From contig JAPPPC010000182.1 of the NCBI GenBank assembly GCA_028817685.1, positions 1 to 10,980 of the forward strand: DNA of 10,980 bases, written 5' to 3'. The translations under genes were made by a program, and so were the position numbers. This DNA comes from Rhodospirillaceae bacterium (lineage in GTDB: Bacteria > Pseudomonadota > Alphaproteobacteria > UBA8366 > GCA-2717185). The stretch's first letter is position 1; each line of letters opens with the position of its first letter. The notes beneath the pieces were generated by a model. That model did no database searches and was not told the origin of the DNA. It was given only the letters and a program-made list of their open reading frames with translations. Below are positions 1-7,182 of the stretch, in pieces.

Positions 1-8
1 GTGTTGCC

Positions 9-2453
9 CTACACCTTCACCAGCGCGCTTGTCGGATCGTAAAACGGTCGCAAGCTGGCTTCGGCGGGGACGCGCTCGCCAGCGATGTCCACTTCGAATG
101 ACCCCGCCTCCAGATAGGCTTTATCCACCCCGCCCTCATGCTCGACATAGCCCATGCCGACCGAGGCACCCAAGGTGTGGCCGTAGGCGGCTGAGCTGAT
201 CGCGCCGACCCGCGTGCCGTCGCGGTAGATCGGCTCGTCGTGATACATCAGCGGCTCCGGGTCGGTGAGCTTGAACAGAACGAGGCGTTTCGGCAGCGGT
301 TTGCCGCGTTGCGCTTCGACGGCGGCGCGACCGACGAAATCGACATTCTTGTTCCAGCCGACTGCAAAGCCGAGGCCCGCCTCGACTGGCGTGTCGATGC
401 CGGTGATGTCATGCCCCCAATGCCGATAGCCTTTCTCGGCGCGCAAGGAATCCATGGCGTGGTAGCCGGCCGGGCGCAGGTCGAAGGGCCGGCCGGCCTC
501 GACCAGGGTCTCGTAGACATGCGCCGCGAACTCGGTCGGCATATAGAGCTCCCAGCCCAGCTCCCCGACATAGGTGATGCGCTGGGCGCGGACCCTGGCG
601 TAGCCGATCTCGATCTCCTGGCTCGCCAGGAACGGAAACCCGTCATTCGACAGATCCGCCTTGCAGACCGCATTCAGCAGGTCGCGTGACTTCGGCCCCA
701 TCAGGCCAAGCATGCAGACGCCCGAGGTCACGTCGGTGGCGATAGCAAAACGGTCGCCGATATGCCGTTTCAGCCAGGCGAAGTCGCGGGTCGCGCTCGC
801 GGCGCCGGTGACCACGATGTATTCGTCCTCGGCCAAGCGTGTGACGGTAAGGTCGGCCTCGATGCCGCCCTGCGGGTGCAGCCATTGGGTATAGACGGCG
901 CGGCCCGGCGGCACGGCGACATCGCCGGCGCAGACCTCCTGCAAGACCGTCTCCGCGTCGCGCCCCTGCACCAGGAACTTGGCGAAGGAGGTCTGGTCGA
1001 AGATCGCAACGTCTTCGCGCGCCGCGCGATGCTCCTCGGCTGAAGGCTCGAACCAGTTTTGCCGGCCCCAGGAATATTCATATTGCGGGTCCGGATCGTC
1101 CGGCGAGAACCAGTTCGGCCGTTCCCAGCCGAAGGCGGTGCCGAAACAGGCGCCCGACAGCACCAGATGTTCATGGATCGGCGAACGCCGCGCGCCGCGC
1201 GCGGTCTCAGGCTGGCGGAACGGCCAGTGCATGGCGTAGAGCAGCCCGACCGATTCCGTTGTCCGGTCGTGCAGATAGTTGCGGTTGATCTGATAGGGGT
1301 GGAAGCGGCCGATATCGATATCGTTGAGGTCGTAGGTCGGCGCGCCATCGACGATCCACTCCGCCAGCGCCATGCCGACACCGCCAGCCGACTGAATGCC
1401 AATGGAGTTGAAGCCGGCGGCCACGAATAGCCGGTCGACGGTCGGCGCCTCGCCGACGATATAGCGGTTGTCCGGCGTGAAGCTTTCCGGTCCGACGAGA
1501 AGCTGTCGGACCTCGGCATTTTCCAGGCTCGGCACCCGCTGGATGCCGTTCTGCAGGAAGATATCGAACTGGTCCCAATCCTCGTCGAACAGCGCGAACT
1601 CGAACCCCTCCGGGATGCCGTCGCCGCCCCAGGGTTTGGCGTCCGGCTCGAAGCCGCCGATCAGCAACCCGCCGACTTCCTCCTTGATGTAGATGTAGCC
1701 GTCCATGTCGCGGATCACCGGCTGGCCGCGGACGACGCCTTCAAGCGGCCGCGTCACCATGTACATGTGCTCGGCCGCATGCAGCGGTACGGTGACGCCC
1801 AGCGGACGGGCCAGGTCGCGGGTCCACATGCCGCCGCACAGCACGACATAGTCGGCGGTGATCTCGCCCTGGTCGGTCACGACACCGGACGCGGCGCCGT
1901 TTTTCGTCAGCACCTGGGTGACCTTGACACCCTCCGCGATGGTCGCGCCGTTTGCCCGCGCGCCCTTGGCCAGCGCCTGCGAGGTATCGGTCGGATTGGT
2001 CGTCCCGTCCCCCGGCATGAAGTAGGCTGCCACCAGATCGTCGGTGCGCAGCATCGGCGCTTTTTCCGTCACTTCGTCGAACGAGATGCGGTGGATCTCC
2101 ACGCCGAAGGCGACGGCCATGGCCGCCTGTCGCTTCAGCTCCTCCTCGCGCGCCGCCGTGCGGGCCAGCGAGATACTGCCGGTCTGGCGGAACCCGGTCG
2201 CCTGGCCGGTTTCCGCTTCCAGATCGCGGTACAGATCCAGCGTGTATTTCGCCAGGTTGGTCTGGCTTTGCGTCGCGCGCAGCTGTGCCACCAGGCCGGC
2301 GGCGTGCCAAGTCGTGCCGCAGGAGATCTGGCCCTGCTCCAGCAATACGGTGTCCGACCAGCCGAGTTTGGCGAGATGATAGGCGATGCTGCACCCGACG
2401 ATGCCGCCGCCAACGATGACGGCACGGGCGTGTTTCGGAAGAGCTTTGGCCAT
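9..2453 (-). CDS. FAD-dependent dimethylglycine/sarcosine dehydrogenase-like oxidoreductase with C-terminal GcvT (folate) domain
   Basis: An 814-residue enzyme of the dimethylglycine/sarcosine dehydrogenase family, expected to oxidise an N-methyl or secondary amine with FAD and pass the released C1 unit to tetrahydrofolate. Visible parts: a Rossmann dinucleotide motif G15-x-G17-x-x-G20 with acidic E39; TTWHAAGL with H50 where related enzymes attach FAD covalently to histidine; the FAD-closing stretch FNSIGIQSAGGVG at 348-360; a linker domain about 380-435; a GcvT-like half about 436-720 with GGIEADLTV (D534 is the likely folate-binding acid) and GELGWELYMP at 630-639; and a GcvT C-terminal barrel about 721-805. 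Length is normal for the family. I chose the ATG at 2451-2453 because homologues begin shortly before the Rossmann strand; the frame stays open upstream to 2558, which would add 35 unlike residues and overlap phnW. The Shine-Dalgarno sequence is weak (AGG). It lies divergent from phnW, so a role in methylated aminophosphonate use is inferred. The substrate cannot be read from sequence; sarcosine or dimethylglycine remain possible. Confidence 0.9.
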   Translation of the reverse strand: MAKALPKHARAVIVGGGIVGCSIAYHLAKLGWSDTVLLEQGQISCGTTWHAAGLVAQLRATQSQTNLAKYTLDLYRDLEAETGQATGFRQTGSISLARTAAREEELKRQAAMAVAFGVEIHRISFDEVTEKAPMLRTDDLVAAYFMPGDGTTNPTDTSQALAKGARANGATIAEGVKVTQVLTKNGAASGVVTDQGEITADYVVLCGGMWTRDLARPLGVTVPLHAAEHMYMVTRPLEGVVRGQPVIRDMDGYIYIKEEVGGLLIGGFEPDAKPWGGDGIPEGFEFALFDEDWDQFDIFLQNGIQRVPSLENAEVRQLLVGPESFTPDNRYIVGEAPTVDRLFVAAGFNSIGIQSAGGVGMALAEWIVDGAPTYDLNDIDIGRFHPYQINRNYLHDRTTESVGLLYAMHWPFRQPETARGARRSPIHEHLVLSGACFGTAFGWERPNWFSPDDPDPQYEYSWGRQNWFEPSAEEHRAAREDVAIFDQTSFAKFLVQGRDAETVLQEVCAGDVAVPPGRAVYTQWLHPQGGIEADLTVTRLAEDEYIVVTGAASATRDFAWLKRHIGDRFAIATDVTSGVCMLGLMGPKSRDLLNAVCKADLSNDGFPFLASQEIEIGYARVRAQRITYVGELGWELYMPTEFAAHVYETLVEAGRPFDLRPAGYHAMDSLRAEKGYRHWGHDITGIDTPVEAGLGFAVGWNKNVDFVGRAAVEAQRGKPLPKRLVLFKLTDPEPLMYHDEPIYRDGTRVGAISSAAYGHTLGASVGMGYVEHEGGVDKAYLEAGSFEVDIAGERVPAEASLRPFYDPTSALVKV

Positions 2454-2547
2454 GGGAACCTGCTTTCGAATCGATCTTTTCTCGAAACCGTTATAGCGGG
2501 TGTCCATCCAGGCTGATATAGGGTCTGCGCGAATATACGGAGCGCAA
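2454..2547. promoter_or_regulatory. Divergent intergenic region between the flavoenzyme gene and phnW
   Basis: This 94-bp gap must hold the promoters of both divergent genes, so co-regulation is plausible. It is richer in A+T than its surroundings. A spaced inverted repeat TTTCGA (2464-2469) / TCGAAA (2482-2487), 18 bp between arm starts, lies just upstream of the flavoenzyme start and is a possible operator. TATA-like hexamers occur on both strands (TATAGG reading right near 2517-2522, TATAAC reading left near 2491-2496), but neither has a convincing -35 partner. I found no match to the CTGTCAT direct repeats of a Pho box. Confidence 0.4.
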
Positions 2548-3669
2548 ATGATGAGCAATCAGGAACCGTATTTGCTGACGCCGGGACCGCTGACGACGTC
2601 GCGGGAAACCAAAGAAGCGATGTTGCGCGACTGGGGCTCGCGCGACGCGGCGTTCATCGACATCAACCGGCAGGTGCGGGCGCAACTCGTCGACATGGCT
2701 GGCGGTGGTGACGCGTTTACTTGCGTGCCGTTGCAGGGCAGCGGCACCTTCGCGGTCGAGGCAATGCTGGCGACGTTCCTGCCGCACGACGGCAAGCTGC
2801 TGATCCTGATCAACGGCGCGTATGGCCATCGCATGGCGACGATCTGCGACTATCTGGGGCGCGAATATCTGACCTACGAGACGCCGGAGGACACGCCGCC
2901 CGACGCGGCCGAGGTCGAGGCGCGGATCAAGGACGATCCGGCGATCACTCATGTGGCCGTCATCCATTGTGAGACGACCTCAGGAATCCTCAACCCGGTC
3001 GGTGAGATTGCCGAAGCGGTCGCACGTCAGGGCAAGCGTTTGCTGGTCGACTCGATGAGTGCCTTTGGCGCGCTGGAGATCGACGTTGCGGCATTGCCCT
3101 GCGAGGCGTTGGCCGCGTCGTCGAACAAGTGTATCGAGGGTGCGCCGGGGATGGGCTTCGTTATCTGCCGCACCGACGCGTTGGAAGCCGCGAAGGGCAA
3201 TGCGCACTCGCTCAGCCTCGATCTCCATAATCAGTGGGCGGCGATGGAAGGCAACGCGCAATGGCGGTTCACGCCGCCGACCCATGTTGTCGCCGCGTTC
3301 CACCAAGCGTTGGCTGAACACGCGGCGGAAGGCGGTGTGGCTGGCCGGGGTGGCCGCTATCAGCGCAACTGCGATGTCCTGATTGAAGGCATGAAAGCGC
3401 TGGGCTTCGTGCCGCTCCTGCCGGAGACTCTGCAAGCACCGATCATCATCACCTTCCACATGCCGGTCGATCCGGCCTTCGTATTTCAGGACTTCTACGA
3501 CCGGTTGGCGGAAAAGGGCTATGTGATCTATCCCGGTAAACTGACCGTGGCGGACAGCTTCCGGGTCGGTTGCATCGGCCGGATCGACGAGACGGTGATC
3601 CGCGGTGCACTGACGGCGATGCGCGAAACGCTGGCCGAGATGAAGGTGAAGGATTGCGGTCCCGCCTGA
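2548..3669 (+). CDS. phnW: 2-aminoethylphosphonate:pyruvate transaminase
   Basis: A PLP-dependent class V aminotransferase that converts 2-aminoethylphosphonate plus pyruvate to phosphonoacetaldehyde plus alanine, the first step of hydrolytic AEP breakdown in the cytoplasm. The 373-residue product opens with the PhnW hallmark LLTPGPLTTS (9-18) followed by DWGSRD (28-33). D168 in LLVDSMSAFG is the PLP ring-nitrogen ligand and K194 in SSNKCIEGAPGMGF forms the PLP Schiff base; both numbers match my recollection of the Salmonella enzyme. R339 in DSFRVGCIG is the likely substrate carboxylate/phosphonate-binding arginine. Two adjacent ATGs (2548 and 2551) follow GGAG at 2539-2542, with spacings of 5 and 8 nt, so the second may be used; the open frame back to 2500 lacks family support. 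phnA follows after 42 nt, probably in the same operon. A PhnW acting on 1-hydroxy-AEP is unlikely but not excluded. Confidence 0.95.
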   Translation: MMSNQEPYLLTPGPLTTSRETKEAMLRDWGSRDAAFIDINRQVRAQLVDMAGGGDAFTCVPLQGSGTFAVEAMLATFLPHDGKLLILINGAYGHRMATICDYLGREYLTYETPEDTPPDAAEVEARIKDDPAITHVAVIHCETTSGILNPVGEIAEAVARQGKRLLVDSMSAFGALEIDVAALPCEALAASSNKCIEGAPGMGFVICRTDALEAAKGNAHSLSLDLHNQWAAMEGNAQWRFTPPTHVVAAFHQALAEHAAEGGVAGRGGRYQRNCDVLIEGMKALGFVPLLPETLQAPIIITFHMPVDPAFVFQDFYDRLAEKGYVIYPGKLTVADSFRVGCIGRIDETVIRGALTAMRETLAEMKVKDCGPA

Positions 3670-3700
3670 TTGGCGTAAGGTATTAAGGATAAAGACAATT

Positions 3701-3705
3701 GGAGG
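3701..3705 (+). promoter_or_regulatory. Ribosome binding site of phnA
   Basis: A perfect GGAGG lies here. It directly abuts the ATG at 3706 (zero spacing) but sits 6 nt ahead of the ATG at 3712, so it decides for the downstream start. Confidence 0.8.
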
Positions 3706-3711
3706 ATGGTC

Positions 3712-4971
3712 ATGACGGGTAACCCGATTTCCGTGAACGGCAAGAGCTATGCGTGGCCTCAGGCGCCGCTGGTTGTCGTCTGCGTCGACGGCTCCGAGCC
3801 CGCCTATATGGACGAGGCGGTGGCCGCGGGGCGGATGCCCTGGCTCGCGGGCGTGCGGGAGAAGGGTACCGATCGGATCGCCGACTGCGTCGTGCCCAGC
3901 TTCACCAACCCGAACAACATCTCCATCGTCACCGGCACGCCGCCCTCGGTCCACGGCATCTCCGGCAACTTCTTCTATGACCCGACGACGGGCGAAGAGG
4001 TGATGATGAATGACCCGAAACTCATGCGCTGCGATACCTTGCTCGCCAAGTTCGCGGATGCCGGCGCGAATGTCGTGGTGCTCACAGCCAAGGACAAGCT
4101 TCGGCGTCAGTGGGTCAAAAAAATGGATGGTGTCTGTTTCTCCTCGGAAAAGGCCGATGAAGCCACGTTGAAGGAGAACGGTATCGAGGGCGTTGTGGAA
4201 ATGGTCGGCATGCCCGTGCCATCGGTTTACAGCGCCGAGCTGTCGGAGTTCATCTTCGCCGCCGGCGTGAAGATCATGGAGCGCGACCGCCCGGACATCA
4301 TGTACCTGTCAACGACGGACTATATCCAGCACAAGCATGCGCCGGGCAGCCCGGTCGCGAACGACTTCTACGCCATGATGGACGGCTATTGGGCGCAGCT
4401 CGACGCGTTGGGCTGCACGGTTGCGCTGACCGCGGACCATGGCATGAACGCCAAACACGATCCCGCGACCGGCGAGGTCAATGTCGTCTACCTGCAGGAT
4501 CTGATCGATAGCTGGATCGGCGCCGGCAAGGCGCGAGTGATTTTGCCGATTACCGATCCCTACGTGGTGCATCACGGTGCGCTGGGGTCATACGCGACAG
4601 TCTATTTGGCCGACGAGACCGCGCGGGCGACAGTGACCGAGAAATTGTCCGGACTGACCGGCGTCCGCGAAGTGCTGAGCAACGCGGAAGCCTGTGACAA
4701 GTTCGAATTGCCGCCGGAGCGGGTCGGCGACCTCGTCGTGACCGGCGAACGGCACATGACGTTGGGCAGCAGCGCGGACAAGCACGATTTGTCCGGCTTG
4801 ACGGAACCGTTGCGCAGTCATGGCGGCCCGACGGAACAACGGGTACCGCTGATCGTCAATCGGGCGGCGCCCGGGCTCGCCAGCGATACACCCTTGCGCA
4901 ATTTCAGCATCTTCGATGTGGCGCTGAATTTTGCGGAAGTCCCAGAGCAAGCGCGCGGGGCCGCGGAGTAG
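3712..4971 (+). CDS. phnA: Phosphonoacetate hydrolase
   Basis: A zinc-dependent enzyme of the alkaline phosphatase superfamily that splits phosphonoacetate into acetate and phosphate, the last step of the PhnW-PhnY-PhnA route. The 419-residue product shows the full active-site set in the expected order: D26 in VCVDGSEP (zinc), T65 in PSFTNPNN (nucleophile), the lysine pair K127/K129 in TAKDKLR, D203 and H207 in TTDYIQH (zinc), D242-H243 in TADHG (zinc) and H370 in RSHGG (zinc). This pattern corresponds closely to the characterised Sinorhizobium meliloti enzyme. Start 3712 is preferred over 3706 because of Shine-Dalgarno spacing. The gene lies 42 nt after phnW and is followed by a GC-rich hairpin, so it probably ends the operon. 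Unlike in many species, no phnY aldehyde dehydrogenase lies between or beside the two. The less specific label of nucleotide pyrophosphatase/phosphodiesterase family is the only realistic alternative. Confidence 0.95.
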   Translation: MTGNPISVNGKSYAWPQAPLVVVCVDGSEPAYMDEAVAAGRMPWLAGVREKGTDRIADCVVPSFTNPNNISIVTGTPPSVHGISGNFFYDPTTGEEVMMNDPKLMRCDTLLAKFADAGANVVVLTAKDKLRRQWVKKMDGVCFSSEKADEATLKENGIEGVVEMVGMPVPSVYSAELSEFIFAAGVKIMERDRPDIMYLSTTDYIQHKHAPGSPVANDFYAMMDGYWAQLDALGCTVALTADHGMNAKHDPATGEVNVVYLQDLIDSWIGAGKARVILPITDPYVVHHGALGSYATVYLADETARATVTEKLSGLTGVREVLSNAEACDKFELPPERVGDLVVTGERHMTLGSSADKHDLSGLTEPLRSHGGPTEQRVPLIVNRAAPGLASDTPLRNFSIFDVALNFAEVPEQARGAAE

Positions 4972-4990
4972 AGTGCGGCGGAAAGCGTGA

Positions 4991-5021
4991 GGCCGGTTCC
5001 GCCCAAAAGGCGAAACCGGCC
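4991..5021 (+). terminator. Terminator-like hairpin after phnA
   Basis: A 13-nt left arm (4991-5003, GGCCGGTTCCGCC) pairs with 5009-5021 (GGCGAAACCGGCC) around a 5-nt CAAAA loop. There is one non-Watson-Crick position, which is a G-U/A-C type change depending on strand. It starts 19 nt after the phnA stop. No T-run follows, so it may be a weak or Rho-assisted terminator, or an mRNA-stabilising end. Confidence 0.6.
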
Positions 5022-5053
5022 CGACATTCGACAGATCGGATTGCCGTCGGCGC

Positions 5054-5117
5054 TAGAGCAAATCGTGATTAATCGGAATCACCTTTGGTGATCCGATTAA
5101 CACGTGTATTTGCTCTA
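5054..5117. repeat. Imperfect 64-bp intergenic palindrome, element 1
   Basis: The outer arms are perfect over 10 bp: 5054-5063 (TAGAGCAAAT) against 5108-5117 (ATTTGCTCTA). The inner arms pair TTAATCGG and ATCACC with their complements, with small bulges, closing on a TTT loop at 5084-5086. It resembles the mobile palindromic intergenic repeats common in alphaproteobacteria; the family is not identified. It may also help terminate the convergent transcripts. Confidence 0.7.
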
Positions 5118-5129
5118 ATTCTATAGAGC

Positions 5130-5188
5130 GCGCAGATTCACGACTTTAATCGTGCGCAAATTTGCGCACGATTAAAGTCGATCTGCGC
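5130..5188. repeat. Palindrome element 2 with perfect 40-bp core, abutting the chemoreceptor stop codon
   Basis: Positions 5141-5180 form a perfect 40-bp palindrome with no spacer, centred on AAATTT at 5158-5163. Outer arms 5130-5137 (GCGCAGAT) and 5181-5188 (ATCTGCGC) extend it, with three extra bases (5138-5140) on the left. The right edge shares one base with the minus-strand TAG stop of the chemoreceptor gene. It shares ATCGTG and TTAATCG words with element 1, suggesting both belong to one repeat family. In RNA it would fold into a long hairpin right after the chemoreceptor stop and could act as its terminator. Confidence 0.75.
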
Positions 5189-6972
5189 TAGGCCGACTTC
5201 ATCTCCTTGACGAAGCTGTCCACGGCACCGCGCAGGACATCAGACTGGGTCGACAGGTCTCCGGCGGCGCCAAGGACGGTGCTGGCGATCTCTCCGCTAT
5301 CCGCGGCCGCTTTGGTGACACCGGAAATCTTGGTCGACACTTCCTGCGTCCCGTCGGCGGCACGTGCGGCGTTCTGTGCAATCTCCTGCGTCGCGGAGGC
5401 CTGTTCCTGGATCGCATCCGATATGGCAGTCGATATCTGATTGATCTCCGTGATCGTTCCGGTGATCTGTTTGATCACGCCGACAGAGTTTTGCGTGGCG
5501 GTCTGAATGCCGTTGATTTGGGAGCTGATTTCCTCGGTCGCATTGGCGGTCTGGCCTGCCAGGTTCTTGACCTCCGTGGCCACGACCGCAAACCCTTTAC
5601 CCGCGTCGCCGGCGCGGGCGGCTTCGATCGTCGCGTTCAGCGCCAGCAGGTTGGTCTGTTCGGCGATGTCGGTGATCAATTCCACGACTTCCCCGATCTT
5701 CTGGGCGGCAGCGTCGAGACCTTGCACCATTTCATCGGCGCGTTTCGCTTCGGCGACGGCCGCCTCGGTGATTTCGTTCGAATGCGAAACCTGGTTGCCG
5801 ATTTCCGAAACGGACGCCGTGAGCTCTTCAGCGGCGGACGCCATGGTCTGAACGCTGGAAAGTGCGCTCTCCGCGGCCGATGCGATTCCTTCCGACTCAC
5901 TGGTGGTCTGCCCTGAACTTTGCGACATCAATTCGGCCGAGCTGTTCATCTGTTCGGCAGCCGTCGCGACGGAGTCGACGACGGCGCCGACATTCTTCTC
6001 GAACTCGGCGGTCATGCCGGTCAGAAGATCCGACCGCTCTTGCTCGGCCCGCTTCTGCAGGGCTTCCTGTTCGCCGCGTAACTCAGCCGCTTTCATGGAC
6101 TCTGCCTTGAAGGCTTCAATGCCTCTGGCCAGCGTGCCGAGTTCGTCAGCGCGGCCCGTGTCGCTGACCTCGATATCGAAATTCTGATCACGCAGCTTTC
6201 TGAATGCGATGGACATCCGGCTCAGCGGCGCGGAGATCTTCCGGGCAAAATAGACACAGGCGAGAATGATGATCGTGCCCGTGGCCGCGACGAGACCCAA
6301 GATGATGGTGTTCAGCTTCGCGCCCTGCGCGAGCTGCGACTCGATGACGGTAGACACTTCCAAGACACCGCGCACATCGCCGAGCTTCCACCCCACTTTC
6401 GGCGTACTGGGATGCTTGTTGTGACAGTTCACGCATCCTTGGGCGACCATCTTGTCGGCGATGCCGACGCGCACGACCGGCAGTCCGGCGGCGTTGGTTT
6501 CGCGCCGTGTGAAGACGCCGTCCGGATTTTCATTGAGATAGGCCCACGCGTCCTGCTGGAACGAATCCAGCGCCCGATCCTTCCGGTTCGGGAAAGGATG
6601 CGCGCTGTACAGATTGACCGTCGTGTCGTTCTCGGACAGGAGGGCGCTCATGTCGTGGATCATGGTCGCCGGCAGGGGAATCGATTTCGGCTCCGACGCA
6701 TGCGTGATCGATGGCTTCACGTTGCCGTCGGCCAGAACCTTCTTGATGACGTTCTTCACATAGTAGGATCGCAACGTCTTGAACTGGTTCACCGTCTGGA
6801 TCGCGGCATGCTCCGCGTCCTTTTCGGCGTTCTTGGCGACTTCCTGCGGCACGATGTAGGCGATCACGCCAATGCAAACTAGAAGGATGACCGGGATCGG
6901 CAGGATCAGTTGCCAGGAAATACTGCGTTTATAGAAGTTTGCTTTCGGACGTTTCTGAGGCTCGTTTGCCAT
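5188..6972 (-). CDS. Methyl-accepting chemotaxis protein with periplasmic c-type haem (DUF3365/Tll0287-like) sensor domain
   Basis: A 594-residue chemoreceptor expected to sense a redox or gaseous signal in the periplasm and control the CheA kinase. Order: cytoplasmic start; membrane segment about 20-41; periplasmic domain about 42-218; membrane segment about 221-243; HAMP domain about 244-296 with P249 and D276-E277-L278-G279; then a long coiled-coil signalling domain about 330-590 holding the conserved tip at 436-472 (IAEQTNLLALNATIEAARAG and following). The periplasmic part matches the DUF3365 pattern: YYVKNVIKK, IPLPATMIHDMS, YSAHPFPNRKDR, C180-V-N-C183-H184, GDVRGVLEVS. CXXCH is the covalent haem c motif, and the domain is on the side of the membrane where haem attachment happens. 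No C-terminal CheR-binding pentapeptide is seen. The ATG at 6970-6972 is chosen for its GAGGG site 7 nt upstream; an open frame to 7056 adds 28 unconvincing residues. It ends against a long palindrome. Haem loading is inferred. Confidence 0.93.
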   Translation of the reverse strand: MANEPQKRPKANFYKRSISWQLILPIPVILLVCIGVIAYIVPQEVAKNAEKDAEHAAIQTVNQFKTLRSYYVKNVIKKVLADGNVKPSITHASEPKSIPLPATMIHDMSALLSENDTTVNLYSAHPFPNRKDRALDSFQQDAWAYLNENPDGVFTRRETNAAGLPVVRVGIADKMVAQGCVNCHNKHPSTPKVGWKLGDVRGVLEVSTVIESQLAQGAKLNTIILGLVAATGTIIILACVYFARKISAPLSRMSIAFRKLRDQNFDIEVSDTGRADELGTLARGIEAFKAESMKAAELRGEQEALQKRAEQERSDLLTGMTAEFEKNVGAVVDSVATAAEQMNSSAELMSQSSGQTTSESEGIASAAESALSSVQTMASAAEELTASVSEIGNQVSHSNEITEAAVAEAKRADEMVQGLDAAAQKIGEVVELITDIAEQTNLLALNATIEAARAGDAGKGFAVVATEVKNLAGQTANATEEISSQINGIQTATQNSVGVIKQITGTITEINQISTAISDAIQEQASATQEIAQNAARAADGTQEVSTKISGVTKAAADSGEIASTVLGAAGDLSTQSDVLRGAVDSFVKEMKSA

Positions 6973-6979
6973 CTCAATA

Positions 6980-6984
6980 CCCTC
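6980..6984 (-). promoter_or_regulatory. Ribosome binding site of the chemoreceptor gene
   Basis: GAGGG on the minus strand lies 7 nt before the ATG at 6972 and decides the start against the longer reading frame. Confidence 0.7.
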
Positions 6985-7147
6985 GGTTATTGGGCCGTTT
7001 GGGCCGCGGTTCAAACCGTGCTTCTTTACGCGTAACGGGTACTTCTGACGCCCCAACCTTGGTTGAGCACCTACGAGTTTCGGTCCAATTTGATTAATTT
7101 TTTGCTAAAAGGATAAAGACTCTAAAATTTGGTTAACATGTTGCTCT

Positions 7148-7182
7148 TATTGCGAGATTTTTGTGAAAAAAATAGCGCAATA
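7148..7182. repeat. AT-rich 35-bp imperfect inverted repeat
   Basis: Perfect 7-bp outer arms TATTGCG (7148-7154) and CGCAATA (7176-7182) enclose an inner ATTTTT (7157-7162) / AAAAAT (7168-7173) pairing around a short loop. It could be a protein-binding operator upstream of the chemoreceptor gene or a weak terminator for the amidohydrolase transcript. The symmetry is plain; the function is inferred. Confidence 0.5.

Noticed and set aside
1767..2516. A 249-residue plus-strand open frame opposite the N-terminal half of the flavoenzyme
   Set aside because: The opposite strand encodes the clear Rossmann FAD domain; this frame has no recognisable features.
9..2558. Longer N-terminus for the flavoenzyme starting near 2558
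   Set aside because: It would overlap the phnW start on the other strand, consume the whole divergent promoter and add residues unlike the family before the Rossmann motif.
2980..3954. A 324-residue minus-strand open frame opposite phnW and phnA
   Set aside because: It spans the end of phnW, the intergenic gap and the start of phnA on the opposite strand, with no recognisable domain; it is a shadow of high GC coding sequence.
3685..7120. The 12-mer AAGGATAAAGAC occurs before phnA (3685-3696) and in the AT-rich spacer (7109-7120)
   Set aside because: A 12-base match between two places in an 11-kb window is expected by chance about this often, and the contexts differ (leader of phnA versus the antisense side of the chemoreceptor upstream region).
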